Positions 34,348 to 43,708 of a stretch of 64,000 nt of DNA are shown here, one piece after another. Position 1 is the first letter of the stretch. The number at the start of each line of letters is the position of its first letter. The position numbers were made by a program, and so were the translations under genes. The notes under the pieces are model-generated. The model worked only from the letters and a program-made list of their open reading frames with translations. It was not told the origin of the DNA and did not search any database. This DNA is from Planctomycetota bacterium (GTDB lineage Bacteria; Planctomycetota; UBA1135; UBA2386): NCBI GenBank assembly GCA_016235155.1, contig JACRLW010000071.1, positions 20,258 through 84,257 of the forward strand, given 5' to 3'.

Positions 34348-35540
34348 CCCGTTCACCCCTCGCCGAGCACTGGTTGCTAGATCCGTCGATCACGTTCCTC
34401 AACCACGGGTCCTTCGGCGCGTGCCCGCGCGCCGTGCTCGACGAGCAGTCGCGGTGGCGCGAGCGGATGGAGCGCGAGCCGGTGCTGTTCCTCCACCGTG
34501 AGAGCGAGGGCCTCCTCGACGAAGCGCGCGCGGTCCTCGCGACCTTCGTCGGCGCCGATCCGGACGACGTCGCGTTCGTCGTCAACGCGACGACCGGCGT
34601 GAACACCGTGCTGCGTTCGCTCGAGCTCCAGGCCGGCGACGACCTGCTCGTCACCGACCAGGAGTACAACGCCTGCCGCAACGCGCTCGACTTCGTCGCG
34701 GCGCGACGCGGGGCGCGGGTGGTCGTGGCGCACGTGCCGTTCCCGCTGCGCGATCCCTCGCAGGTCGTCGGCGCGATCACGGCGGCGGTCACGCCCAGGA
34801 CGCGCGTGCTGCTCGTCGACCTGGTGACGAGCCAGACGGGACTCGTGATGCCGATCGAGCGGATCGTCGCGGCGATGCAGGAGCGCGGCATCGACGTGCT
34901 CGTCTACGGCGCGCACGCGCCCGGCATGGTGCCGCTTGACCTCGAGCGGCTCGGCGCGGCGTGGTTCACCGGCAACTGCCACAAATGGTTGTGCACACCC
35001 AAGGGCGCCGCGTTCCTGTGGGTGCGCCGTGATCGGCAGGCCGCGATCCGGCCGCTCGTGATCAGCCACGGCGCGAACAGCAAACGCACCGATCGCTCGC
35101 GCTTCCGCATCGAGGCCGACTGGATCGGTACGCACGACCCGACGCCCTGGCTCTGCATCCCGCAGGCGCTGCGCTTCCTCGCCGGACTTCTGCCGGGCGG
35201 CATCGACGCGCTGCGCGCCCACAACCACTCCCTCGTCCTCGACGGGCGCACGGCGATCTGCCGTGCCCTGGGCATCGCCGCGCCGGCCCCCGAGTCGATG
35301 ATCGGCTCGCTCGCATCGATCCCCCTGCCGAAGGGACTCCCGGGCGAACCGCCGCTGTTCCTCGATCCCTTGCAGGTGCGGCTGTTCGAGGGTGAGCGCA
35401 TCGAGGTGCCGGTGATGAGTCTCGGCAACCCGACGCGCCGGCTGCTCCGCATCTCCGCGCAGGCCTACAACCACCGCGACGAATACGCGCGCCTCGCGGC
35501 GGTCCTGCCGCGCCTTGTGGGTGAAACCTCGTCGACGTGA
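34344..35540 (+). CDS. Class V aminotransferase-fold PLP protein (isopenicillin N epimerase-like) with Asp-to-Tyr change at the PLP site
   Basis: A 398-residue protein. ITFLNHGSFGACPRAVL, FVVNATTGVNTVLRSL, WFTGNCHKWLCTPKGAAFLW (PLP lysine in His-Lys-Trp) and IGTHDPTPWLCIP follow the epimerase/desulfurase-like class V pattern. The segment normally reading V-D-G-A-H-A-P-G is VYGAHAPG: residue 188 is Tyr (codon TAC) where an Asp (GAC) contacts the PLP ring nitrogen. One base separates the two. Either the enzyme is altered or the base is wrong. Substrate unknown. It lies between the methyltransferase and an ABC transporter. Confidence 0.88.
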   Translation: MTRSPLAEHWLLDPSITFLNHGSFGACPRAVLDEQSRWRERMEREPVLFLHRESEGLLDEARAVLATFVGADPDDVAFVVNATTGVNTVLRSLELQAGDDLLVTDQEYNACRNALDFVAARRGARVVVAHVPFPLRDPSQVVGAITAAVTPRTRVLLVDLVTSQTGLVMPIERIVAAMQERGIDVLVYGAHAPGMVPLDLERLGAAWFTGNCHKWLCTPKGAAFLWVRRDRQAAIRPLVISHGANSKRTDRSRFRIEADWIGTHDPTPWLCIPQALRFLAGLLPGGIDALRAHNHSLVLDGRTAICRALGIAAPAPESMIGSLASIPLPKGLPGEPPLFLDPLQVRLFEGERIEVPVMSLGNPTRRLLRISAQAYNHRDEYARLAAVLPRLVGETSST

Positions 35541-35547
35541 AACCGCG

Positions 35548-36441
35548 ATGCTCCGACTGACCGGCCTCCGCAAGACCTTCGGCGCGCTCGTCGCCGTCGA
35601 CGGCGTCGATCTGGAGGTCGCCCCGGGCGAGACCCTCGGATTGCTCGGCCCGAACGGCGCCGGCAAGTCTACGACGATCAAGCTCGCGCTCGGCGTGCTC
35701 GACCCGGACGCGGGGAGCGTCGAACTAGCCGGGCTCGGTTCGCCGCGCGATCCGGACGTGCGGCGTCGCCTCGGCTACGCGCCGCAGGACCTCGCGATCT
35801 ACGAAGAGCTGAGCGCCGACGAGAACCTGCGCTTCTTCGGGCGACTGCAGGGGCTGCACGGTCGCGACCTCTCGCGCGCGGTCGACGAGGCGCTCGCGCT
35901 CGCCGGGCTGGTCGATCGGCGGCGCGACCGCACCGGCACGTACTCCGGCGGCATGAAGCGGCGATTGAACCTCGCATGCGCGACGTTGCACGCGCCCGCA
36001 TTGCTCCTGCTCGACGAGCCGACGGCCGGCGTCGACCCGCAGTCACGCAACCACCTGTTCGAGTCGATCGAGGCGCTCGCGGCGCGCGGGACGACGATCG
36101 TCTACACGACGCACTACATGGAGGAGGCCGAGCGGCTCTGCGACCGCGTGGCGATCGTCGACCACGGCCGCGTGCTCGCGTGCGACAGCGTCGACTCGCT
36201 GCTCGCCGCGCACGGTTCGCAACCGGTCGTCGAGGTGGAACTCGCCGAGCTGCCGCCCGCGTCGGCGAAGCTCCCCGGCCCGATCGAGGACGGCCGCCTC
36301 CGCTTCGGCGTGGACGAACCCGAACTCGCGCTCGCCGAGCTGCGCGCGCAAGGTCTGCGCTGGCGATCGCTGCGCGTGCAGCGGGCCGACCTCGAGACCG
36401 TGTTCCTCGAACTCACGGGCCGGAGCCTGCGCGACGCATGA
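35548..36441 (+). CDS. ABC transporter ATP-binding protein
   Basis: A 297-residue protein; the ATG seven bases after the aminotransferase stop is used. Walker A is GPNGAGKST, the Q-loop lies in GYAPQDLAIYEEL, the signature is TYSGGMKRR, Walker B is LLLLDEPTAGVDP, and the switch His is TTHYMEE. The C-terminal DUF4162-like part (ETVFLELTGRSL) marks ABC-2-type drug or polymer exporters. It pairs with the following permease through an ATGA overlap. Confidence 0.93.
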   Translation: MLRLTGLRKTFGALVAVDGVDLEVAPGETLGLLGPNGAGKSTTIKLALGVLDPDAGSVELAGLGSPRDPDVRRRLGYAPQDLAIYEELSADENLRFFGRLQGLHGRDLSRAVDEALALAGLVDRRRDRTGTYSGGMKRRLNLACATLHAPALLLLDEPTAGVDPQSRNHLFESIEALAARGTTIVYTTHYMEEAERLCDRVAIVDHGRVLACDSVDSLLAAHGSQPVVEVELAELPPASAKLPGPIEDGRLRFGVDEPELALAELRAQGLRWRSLRVQRADLETVFLELTGRSLRDA

Positions 36442-37703
36442 GCACCATTTGGACGCTCGCGAAGAAGGACCTGCTGCTCCTCTCGCGCGACAAGCTCGCG
36501 CTGTTCTGGATGCTGCTCTTCCCGTTCGTCTTCGCCGTGTTCTTCGGCGCGATCTTCGGCGGCCAGGGCGACGGCAGCTCGAACCGCATCAAGGTGGCGG
36601 TCGTGCAGGAGGGACTCGACGCCGGCAAGGAGGCCTTCCTCGCGCGACTCGACGATCGGCCCGTCGAACTCGTGCGCGTGCCGCGCGCGGAAGCCGCGGA
36701 CCTGGTGAGGCGCGGCAAGGCGAGCGCCTACCTCGACCTCGTGCGCGTTCCCGCCGACGCGTTCGCCGTCTTCCGCGGCGAGACGGCCGAGATCGAGCTC
36801 GGCATCGATCCGTCGCGACTCGCGGAGCGCGGCATGCTCGAGGGCTTCCTCGCCGAGGCGAGCTTCGGCGGCCTGCGAGAGGTCTTCACCGACAGGGCGG
36901 CGGGCATCGCGGCGGCAAGGAAGGCGCGCGAGGATCTGAGCGTCGGCGAGGACGTGCCGCTCGCGCAGCGCGTGGTGCTCGCCACCTTCTTCGCGTCGCT
37001 CGAGACCTTCTTCGGCGCGATCGACTTCACGCGCGGCGACGCCGGCGGCGCGAATCCGATGGCCGGCCCCGCGATCCGCACGGTCGACGTCACGCGTGCG
37101 CGCAGCGGCCCGCTGAATGCGTACGACGTGTCGTTCCCGCAGGCGATCCTCTGGGGCCTGCTCGGTTGCGCAGCCGGTTTCGCGCAGACCTTCGTGCGCG
37201 AGCGTTCGTCCGGCACGCTCGTCCGCCTCTGGACCGCGCCGATCGGGCGAAGCACGGTCCTGCTCGGCAAGGCGCTCGCCTGTGCGATCGCCGCCGCCGG
37301 CATCGTCGTCGTGCTGCTCGCCGCGGGTGCCCTGACTTTCGGCGTCGGCGTCAGCCGGCCGGCGACGCTCGCGCTGGCGATCGCGGCGTCGGCGTTCTGC
37401 TTCGGCGGCGTGTCCGTGCTGCTGTCGACGATCGGCCGCACCGAACAGGCCAACGCCGGCATCGCCTGGGGACTGCTCTGCCTGCTCGCGATGATCGGCG
37501 GTGGGATGGTGCCGCAGTTCGTGATGCCCGCGTGGATGCGGCAGATCGGCGCAGTGAGCCCGGTGCGTTGGGCGATCGAAGCGCTCGAAGGCGGCATCTG
37601 GCGCAGCTACTCGATCGGCGAGGTGCTCGTGCCGGTCGCGGCGTTGCTCGGGTTCGGGGCGGCGGGGATGGTCGCGGGGATGCTGCGACTGCGGCGGATC
37701 TGA
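36438..37703 (+). CDS. ABC-2 type transporter permease
   Basis: A 421-residue protein. There is one transmembrane helix at residues about 22-40 (FWMLLFPFVFAVFFGAIFG). A soluble extracytoplasmic domain of about 180 residues follows, then five helices from about residue 235 (GLLGCAAGFAQTF, ACAIAAAGIVVVLLAAGAL, LAIAASAFCFGGVSVLL, GLLCLLAMIGGGMVPQFV, VAALLGFGAAGMVAGML). The segment SPVRWAIEALEGGIWR is typical of the ABC2_membrane family. With the ATPase it forms an exporter; cargo is unknown. It is the last gene of the operon. Confidence 0.92.
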   Translation: MSTIWTLAKKDLLLLSRDKLALFWMLLFPFVFAVFFGAIFGGQGDGSSNRIKVAVVQEGLDAGKEAFLARLDDRPVELVRVPRAEAADLVRRGKASAYLDLVRVPADAFAVFRGETAEIELGIDPSRLAERGMLEGFLAEASFGGLREVFTDRAAGIAAARKAREDLSVGEDVPLAQRVVLATFFASLETFFGAIDFTRGDAGGANPMAGPAIRTVDVTRARSGPLNAYDVSFPQAILWGLLGCAAGFAQTFVRERSSGTLVRLWTAPIGRSTVLLGKALACAIAAAGIVVVLLAAGALTFGVGVSRPATLALAIAASAFCFGGVSVLLSTIGRTEQANAGIAWGLLCLLAMIGGGMVPQFVMPAWMRQIGAVSPVRWAIEALEGGIWRSYSIGEVLVPVAALLGFGAAGMVAGMLRLRRI

Positions 37704-38072
37704 ACACCTGCTCTTGGTCCGCCTCCTGCCGGAACGCGGCGGCTGCCGATCAGCGCATGCATGCGACGCTGGTTGGTCCTCGCATCGCGGCCGAGGCCGC
37801 AGCCCATTCGGGCCGCCGGCGTCGTCGCTGGCGCGACGATTCACCGGCCTACGGACGCACTGCTCGCGCTCGCGGTTCTCGCCGCGGCGCTGCTCGCCGT
37901 GTTCGACGGTGCCCCGGATACGGTCCCGGGGCGCGAGGCCGTCGTTGCGGCCGGGGTTCCCGCCTCGGTCCCGGGCGACCCGCGGGTGTGGTGACTCGAC
38001 TCTCCTCCCCCCAACTCTTGCCAAGCAGCCCGACGGCCCCAGAATCCCCGCGCTCTCGCGCTGCCTGCCCAG
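37704..38072 (+). other. Intergenic region; one doubtful small open frame
   Basis: A 77-codon frame at 37761-37994 starting MRRWLVLASRPRPQPIRAAG has one hydrophobic stretch (LLALAVLAAALLAVF) that could be a transmembrane helix, but its ends look like random high-G+C translation. No ribosome binding site is seen. The region otherwise separates the ABC operon from the BNR-like gene and should contain the latter's promoter, which I cannot pinpoint. Confidence 0.4.
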
Positions 38073-40457
38073 ATGCATCACTCACTCGTCGCGCTCGCGC
38101 TCGCTCTCGGCGCGTTGGGCCTCACGGGTCCCAGCTCGCCTCCCCTTCCCCATCACCCGCACGACATCATTGCGGCGACCGCGCTCTCGCCGCGCTTCCC
38201 CGAAGACCCCCGGATGTTCGTGGCCTCGCCGGGGACCATCAATCTGTTCATGGTCAGCTCGGACTTCGGATTCACGTGGGAGCCGAGCCGGAGCGGGATC
38301 CGCGGCGAGGTCTTCCGCCGGATCGCGTTCGCCTCGGATTGGACCGAGTCCGGATTGGCCTACCTGGTCACGGAGGACGGGGGACTCCAGGTCTCCGCCG
38401 ACTTCGGCAAGACCTGGCAGCCGCCGGGCGGCGGTGAGCGACTGCGACACCTCGCCGTGCCGCCCGTCGGCTCCGATGGCCGGCGCGCGCTCTTCTTTGC
38501 GTCATCCGCGATCCTGTACGGCTCCTTCGACAATGGTGCCACGCACAAGACGATCTTCGGTTGGCGAAACGTCCGCATCGAGTCGGTCGCCGTCTCGAAG
38601 ACCTTTGCGACCGACCACACGGTCTTCGTCGGACTCGCCGACGGCCGATTCATGTTCAGCGGCAACGAGGGCAGGAGCTGGCAGGAGACGCGTCTGCCGG
38701 CGTCGGTGACATTCATCGAGTGCTCGCCCGACTTCGACCAGGACAAGACCGTCTGGGCGGCGACCTTCGGAGCCGGCGTGTTCCGCTCCGTCGACGGCGG
38801 CAAGACCTTCGAACCGTGCGTGACCGGCCTCTCCGATCTGTCGGTGAATCAGGTGCGCGTGGTGCGCGGCGAGACGGCGCTCGAGTTGTTCGCCTGCACG
38901 AAGGACGAGGGCGTCTTCCATTCGACGGACTCCGGCGCGAGTTGGACGCTCACGCCTCTCCGCGTCCAGAAGACCAACCAGACCGAGAACCACTACACGT
39001 CGCTCGCCTTGTCACCGACCTGGCCCGCGGACAAGACCGTGCTCTGCGGCACGTTCGAGGGATTGAACATCTCGCGCGACGGCGGAGCGACCTGGCGTGA
39101 GAGCAACGTCAATCCGCCGCGCATCGGCCGGATCATCCGGGCCTCGCCCACCTACGCGACCGATCACCACCTCTTCGCATGCGGTTACGGCATGCACCTC
39201 CTGGTCAGCCCGGACGGCGGGGACTCCTGGGACCTCCGATTCACGGGCGTTCGGGCCGGCAGCGTCTATTCGGTCGGCGTCAGCCCGGACTACGCCAGTC
39301 AGCCGATCCTGATGCTCGGGGTGTTCCGCGGCATACGACGTTCGGTCGACGGCGGCCTCAACTGGACCAAGCTCGAGTTCGGCAAGTACCCGGACGAACC
39401 CAAGGACGGCTACACGATGCGCGCGATCACGTTCGCACCGGGTTTCCCCGCGGATCGCCGCGTGTTCTCGGTCGCGAACAGCGGCCTGTTCATGAAGTCG
39501 GACGACCTCGGCGAGACCTGGCGAAGCACGAAAGTCGTGACGCCCTGGGCGACGAACATCAATCTGTCGCCGAAGTTCAGCGAAGATCACACGCTCTTCG
39601 TCTCCGGTAGCGGGATCTACGTCTCGGAGGACGCCGGCGAAACATTCACAGGCCCGCTGCACAAGCAGCACGTCTACGGCGGCGGTCTCGCACTCGCACC
39701 GGACTACCCGACGTCCGGCGAGATGTACGCGATCATGCGTTACGACGGCTTCATGATCGGCTCTGACCACGGCAAGACCTGGAAGGCGTCGAGCGGAGGG
39801 CTCGAGGAATACGCGCCGATGGCGATGAGCCTCTCCCCCGACTTCGCGCGCGACGGGACGATCTACGTGCTGACCAGCGGCGGCGGACTCTTCCGCAGTG
39901 TCGATCGCGGCCGAACCTGGCAACGCGTGACGGGACTGGGCAGCCCCGTCGACCAGGGCTTCTCGCTCGCACTGTCCCCGCAGTTGGCGACGGACCAGAC
40001 GATGTTCGTCGGCACCTACGACGGGTTCGTGCGCTCCCGCGACGGCGGCCGTCATTGGGAGTCGATCACCCGGACCGAGCTGTACGACGACCTGCGCGAC
40101 CCGTGGGAGCGCCGCGGGACCTGGGTCCACGAGTACCGCGGCAGCCCCATCGACCAGTCGACGAGCGTCTCGACGACGGTCGGTGACGAGATCTCGATCC
40201 AGTTCCAGGGCATCGGTTGTCGACTGATCGGTCCCAAGGGACCGGAGTTCGGGATCAGCATGGTCCAGCTCGACGGCGGCCGGGCGAGCTTCGTCGATCA
40301 ATACGCCGAGACGTTCCGCGACCAGGAGACGCTGTTCGAGGGCGAGGCATTGAAGCCGACTTCGCACCGATTGGTGATGCGAGTCAGCGGCGAGAAGCGT
40401 CGCGAAGCGAGCGGGATCAAGGCGGGCGTCGACGCGCTCGAAGTCGTCTTCCGCTGA
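38073..40457 (+). CDS. Secreted BNR/sortilin-like beta-propeller repeat protein
   Basis: A 794-residue protein with an N-terminal signal peptide (HHSLVALALALGALGL). It is built from about a dozen repeats of two alternating units: an Asp-box motif (SADFGKTWQ, SVDGGKTFE, SRDGGATWR, SPDGGDSWD, SVDGGLNWT, SDDLGETWR, SVDRGRTWQ, SRDGGRHWE) and a 'LSPxFxxDxTxFVG' strand. This is the pattern of Vps10/sortilin and photosystem-assembly-type multi-bladed propellers. The last 130 residues (from about 665) form a separate beta domain. It is likely an extracellular or periplasmic binding protein. Confidence 0.88.
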   Translation: MHHSLVALALALGALGLTGPSSPPLPHHPHDIIAATALSPRFPEDPRMFVASPGTINLFMVSSDFGFTWEPSRSGIRGEVFRRIAFASDWTESGLAYLVTEDGGLQVSADFGKTWQPPGGGERLRHLAVPPVGSDGRRALFFASSAILYGSFDNGATHKTIFGWRNVRIESVAVSKTFATDHTVFVGLADGRFMFSGNEGRSWQETRLPASVTFIECSPDFDQDKTVWAATFGAGVFRSVDGGKTFEPCVTGLSDLSVNQVRVVRGETALELFACTKDEGVFHSTDSGASWTLTPLRVQKTNQTENHYTSLALSPTWPADKTVLCGTFEGLNISRDGGATWRESNVNPPRIGRIIRASPTYATDHHLFACGYGMHLLVSPDGGDSWDLRFTGVRAGSVYSVGVSPDYASQPILMLGVFRGIRRSVDGGLNWTKLEFGKYPDEPKDGYTMRAITFAPGFPADRRVFSVANSGLFMKSDDLGETWRSTKVVTPWATNINLSPKFSEDHTLFVSGSGIYVSEDAGETFTGPLHKQHVYGGGLALAPDYPTSGEMYAIMRYDGFMIGSDHGKTWKASSGGLEEYAPMAMSLSPDFARDGTIYVLTSGGGLFRSVDRGRTWQRVTGLGSPVDQGFSLALSPQLATDQTMFVGTYDGFVRSRDGGRHWESITRTELYDDLRDPWERRGTWVHEYRGSPIDQSTSVSTTVGDEISIQFQGIGCRLIGPKGPEFGISMVQLDGGRASFVDQYAETFRDQETLFEGEALKPTSHRLVMRVSGEKRREASGIKAGVDALEVVFR

Positions 40458-40468
40458 TTCCGCGGCGA

Positions 40469-41272
40469 CTACGCGCGGAGCCGGGCGAGGAGCTCGCGCA
40501 GCTCCGCGACGTTCTCGATGAACTCGTCGACGGGCGGCGCGACCTTCGAGGAGCCCATCCATTCCGGAGCCATGGGCGGCACCCCCACGAACTGGAAGAG
40601 CCGGTCCCAGGCGCCCGCGGCGTTCGACTCGAGGTCGTTCTCGAAGCTGAACTCGCAGACCTCGTGGGTCCCCAGCAGGCGGGCGAGTTGTGCGTCGATC
40701 TCCTGCGCCATCCGAACGTAGGCGGTGAAGTCCTCGACGGCGATCGCGAACTTCCCGGGTGGGTTCTGACTCGCGCCGTCTTTCGCCGCGGACCACGAGT
40801 GCCACTTGCCGGACTTCTGCGCGCGCAGCAAGGACGCGTACTGCGCCACCCAGTCGTCGCGCCGGACGTGGATGACTTTCAGGCCCGGGAAGTACTCCAC
40901 CAGCGAATCGGCCAGGAGCTTGGCGTCGTTCGCGTTCGGGATGGCGACCTTCAACCCATTGGCGCGGAGCTCCTGCTTCGGGAAGCGTGGGGTGCCGCAA
41001 TACGCGATCAGGCGCTTGCCGTCGGGGTCCGGCGCATTGGTGGGGTAGATCGTCACGGCGTCGAAGAGGCGGTTGTAGTTGCGCAACCGCTCCCAGCGGT
41101 TCACCCCGCCCACCGTGAAGCAGCCGACCCCCTTGGTGAAGAAAGGCTGCACCCTGAACTCGTCGTCCATCGCGCAGATGTTCGGGTGGCCGAACAAGGC
41201 GCGGTGCGTCGCGGTCGTCCCGCTCCGTTGCATGCCGACGATGATGTATCGGGTGGTTCCGGGAGTGCTCAT
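40469..41272 (-). CDS. Sulfotransferase family protein
   Basis: A 267-residue protein beginning MSTPGTTRYIIVGMQRSGTT. The PAPS 5'-phosphosulfate loop is GMQRSGTTATHRAL (residues 13-26). The 3'-phosphate loop with its Arg and Ser is VIHVRRDDWVAQYASLLRAQ. It transfers sulfate from PAPS to an acceptor, often a carbohydrate, which fits the polysaccharide setting. It is convergent with the propeller gene and divergent from the Fic gene. Confidence 0.87.
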   Translation of the reverse strand: MSTPGTTRYIIVGMQRSGTTATHRALFGHPNICAMDDEFRVQPFFTKGVGCFTVGGVNRWERLRNYNRLFDAVTIYPTNAPDPDGKRLIAYCGTPRFPKQELRANGLKVAIPNANDAKLLADSLVEYFPGLKVIHVRRDDWVAQYASLLRAQKSGKWHSWSAAKDGASQNPPGKFAIAVEDFTAYVRMAQEIDAQLARLLGTHEVCEFSFENDLESNAAGAWDRLFQFVGVPPMAPEWMGSSKVAPPVDEFIENVAELRELLARLRA

Positions 41273-41437
41273 CGGTGTGGTGCTGCTCGAGGGCGCCGCA
41301 GGGTCGTGGCGAGTCGGTCGTACGTGGGTCTCGCCGTGATCCTAGCCCGAGTGACGCGCGGTTCGTCGAGCGAGGAAAGTCGATCCGCGGGGGAGGAGGA
41401 AGGAGAGCGACCATCGCTTGCGCTCGGAAGTCCGTGG

Positions 41438-42943
41438 ATGATGCATCCGCGAGCGATGTCCACCCCCCCGCCCAAGCCGTGGTCTCCGATCGAGGATCTC
41501 AGCGATGGTCTCCGGACCGAACACGATCCGGAACTCCGGACGCTGACGACCCAGTGGCAGTCGCGGAAGGACGAGTTGAAGACCAGTGCCGCGCTGCGGA
41601 ACTTCCAGCAGCGCTTGGTGCGACGGTGGAGCGTCGAGACCGGCATCCTGGAGCGGCTCTACACGCTGAACGAAGGTGTGACGCTCACGCTCGTGGAACT
41701 GGGCTTCGACGCGGCGTACCTCTCGCACGGCGACTCCGACCTGCCACCGGCGCGACTGATCGAGATCCTCGAGGATCACCGCGAGGCCGCCGAAGGGCTC
41801 TTCGCCTTCGTCCGCCAGGGCCGGTCGCTCACGGAGTCCTACATCAAGGAACTCCACCAGCAGTTGTTGGCTCACCAGACCCACGCCGACGCGATCGACT
41901 CGCTCGGCCACGCGGGCCGGGTTCAGGTGCTGAAGGGTGCCTGGAAGATCCAGCCAAACAACCCCAGCGACCGCGTCACGAGGCAGGTCGTGCATTTCTA
42001 CTGCCCACCCGAGCATGTCGGCAGCGAGATGGAACGGTTGGTAGCGATGCATGCTCGACACATTGCGGATGGCGTCAGCTTCGACATCGAGGCGGCGTGG
42101 CTCCACCATCGTTTCACGCAGATCCATCCGTTCCAGGACGGCAACGGCCGCGTCGCGCGGGCGCTTGCGACCCTCGTCTGCTTGCGCGCCGGAGCCTTTC
42201 CGCTCGTCGTTCTGCGCAGCGACAAGCCGGCCTACATCGGGGCTCTGCACTCCGCCGACGGCGGTGACCTGAAACCGCTCGTCGAGTTGTTCCGTTCGAT
42301 CGAACGCCGTGCGTTCCTGGAAGCGATGTCGCTCGCATCGGACACGATCCGCGAAACGACGTCGCTTCGGGTGATCGCAGAGGAAGCGAAGCGTCGCATG
42401 CAGGCCGCCGAGCACGAGCGCTCGGCACAACTGCGTGAACGCATCGAGGTCGTCCAACGCCTCGCGCAGGCCTACGTCGAGGAGCAAGGACGCTCTTTCC
42501 AGGTTCTGGCGGGTCCGGACGTCCGGCGCATCCGCTCCGAAGTCTCCGTCGACGACGACGAGCATCGGCACTGGTTTCGCGGGCAGATCTCCCGCTGCGC
42601 GCTCGTCCTGGGCTACTTCGCGAACCTCGTCGCCGTGAACCACTGGGTGCACTTCAAGATCACCTCCGTGGCGATCGGGACATCCACCAGCGTCATCGTC
42701 GCGATCCACACGCTCGGTCGCGGGCGCATCGACATCGCTGCGGTGAGTGCCTTCGTGACGCAGCGCTCTTCGAGCCAGTCCGGCGACGACGCGGATGTCG
42801 AGCCTTGGTCCGTGAAGCCAGCTTGCGACTCTCCCTTCACGTTCGACGGTGGATGGGACGTCGACACGCTGGCCAAGTCCTTCGATCGGTGGCTCCGGAC
42901 AGCGATCGATCGCGCCCTGCAGATCTGGCTCGACTCGCTCTGA
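41438..42943 (+). CDS. Fic family protein (AMPylation or related nucleotidyl transfer)
   Basis: A 501-residue protein. The start at 41438 is chosen because GGAAG lies seven bases upstream; ATGs at 41441 and 41456 are alternatives. The Fic core is intact: IHPFQDGNGRVARALATL carries the catalytic His and the anion-binding loop HPFxDGNGRxxR. Upstream, RRWSVETGILERLYTLNEGV resembles the N-terminal inhibitory helix region of this Fic subgroup. A C-terminal region of about 250 residues beyond the Fic fold, including a coiled segment, has no recognised domain. Fic proteins modify target proteins with AMP or similar groups. Confidence 0.88.
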   Translation: MMHPRAMSTPPPKPWSPIEDLSDGLRTEHDPELRTLTTQWQSRKDELKTSAALRNFQQRLVRRWSVETGILERLYTLNEGVTLTLVELGFDAAYLSHGDSDLPPARLIEILEDHREAAEGLFAFVRQGRSLTESYIKELHQQLLAHQTHADAIDSLGHAGRVQVLKGAWKIQPNNPSDRVTRQVVHFYCPPEHVGSEMERLVAMHARHIADGVSFDIEAAWLHHRFTQIHPFQDGNGRVARALATLVCLRAGAFPLVVLRSDKPAYIGALHSADGGDLKPLVELFRSIERRAFLEAMSLASDTIRETTSLRVIAEEAKRRMQAAEHERSAQLRERIEVVQRLAQAYVEEQGRSFQVLAGPDVRRIRSEVSVDDDEHRHWFRGQISRCALVLGYFANLVAVNHWVHFKITSVAIGTSTSVIVAIHTLGRGRIDIAAVSAFVTQRSSSQSGDDADVEPWSVKPACDSPFTFDGGWDVDTLAKSFDRWLRTAIDRALQIWLDSL

Positions 42944-43010
42944 GGGGCGACCGAACCCGCAGGCCACACCTTGCGCCGCGTCCCTCCCAACGGCACCATC
43001 CCACGCCATT

Positions 43011-43026
43011 TCAAACGTTCGTTTGA
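43011..43026. promoter_or_regulatory. Perfect 16-bp palindrome, TetR-type operator of the efflux operon
   Basis: TCAAACG-TT-CGTTTGA is a perfect inverted repeat with two central bases. It lies 26 bases before the regulator's GTG start. Palindromes of this size and position are typical TetR-family operators, so the adjacent repressor probably binds here and controls itself and the pump. Confidence 0.65.
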
Positions 43027-43051
43027 GTGCAAACCTCGGTTCCCGCCACGA

Positions 43052-43708
43052 GTGACCCCCCTCGACCCCGGCACCAAGACCCAGATCCTCGACGTCGCCG
43101 AGCGCCTCTTCGCCGAGCAGGGCTTCGCCGCGACTTCGCTGCGCGCGCTGACCGCGGCGGCGGGGGTGAACCTCGCGGCGGTGAACTACCACTTCGGAAC
43201 GAAGGAGGCGTTGCTCGTCGCGGTTTTCGAGCGCCGCCTGCGGCCGCTGAACGAGCGGCGACTCGCGGGGGTCGACGCCCTGATGCGCGAGGCCGACGCG
43301 GCAGGACGCGCGCCGTCGCTCGAGGGACTGCTCGACACCTTGTTCCGGCCGGTGCTGGAAATGGCGGGCGAGCCCGGTGGGGACTCCTGCGCGAAGCTCT
43401 TCGCGCGCGTGCACCTCGAGACCGAGGCGGAGGCGCTCGAGTCGATGTTCCTCGCGCAGTTCTGCGCGGTGCGCGATCGGATCATGCCGGCGCTGCTGCG
43501 CGCGCTGCCGGATCTCCCCGAGCACGAACTGATCTGGCGACTGCACTTCGCGATCGGCGCCCTCGCCCACACGATGCAGAGCACGATCCGCCTGCAGTGG
43601 CTCGCGCGCGGCAAGGCGATGACGACCGATCGCGAGGCGACCCTGCGCCGTCTCGTCGGGTTCTGCGCCGCGGGCATGCGCGCCCCGGCTTCGAAGGAAG
43701 ACCGCTGA
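43052..43708 (+). CDS. TetR family repressor of the RND efflux operon
   Basis: A 218-residue protein from a GTG. The frame extends further upstream, but across the palindrome. The DNA-binding domain is textbook TetR: TQILDVAERLFAEQGFAATSL, then the recognition helix LTAAAGVNLAAVNYHFGTKEAL. The C-terminal ligand domain contains LIWRLHFAIGALAHTM, as in the CerR/YbiH-like (DUF1956) group. It is translationally coupled to the outer-membrane gene (TGATG overlap), so repressor and pump form one operon. Confidence 0.9.
   Translation: MTPLDPGTKTQILDVAERLFAEQGFAATSLRALTAAAGVNLAAVNYHFGTKEALLVAVFERRLRPLNERRLAGVDALMREADAAGRAPSLEGLLDTLFRPVLEMAGEPGGDSCAKLFARVHLETEAEALESMFLAQFCAVRDRIMPALLRALPDLPEHELIWRLHFAIGALAHTMQSTIRLQWLARGKAMTTDREATLRRLVGFCAAGMRAPASKEDR

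Noticed and set aside
37761-37994. 77-codon frame with one hydrophobic stretch
   Set aside because: No ribosome binding site and low-complexity ends; kept only as part of the intergenic entry.
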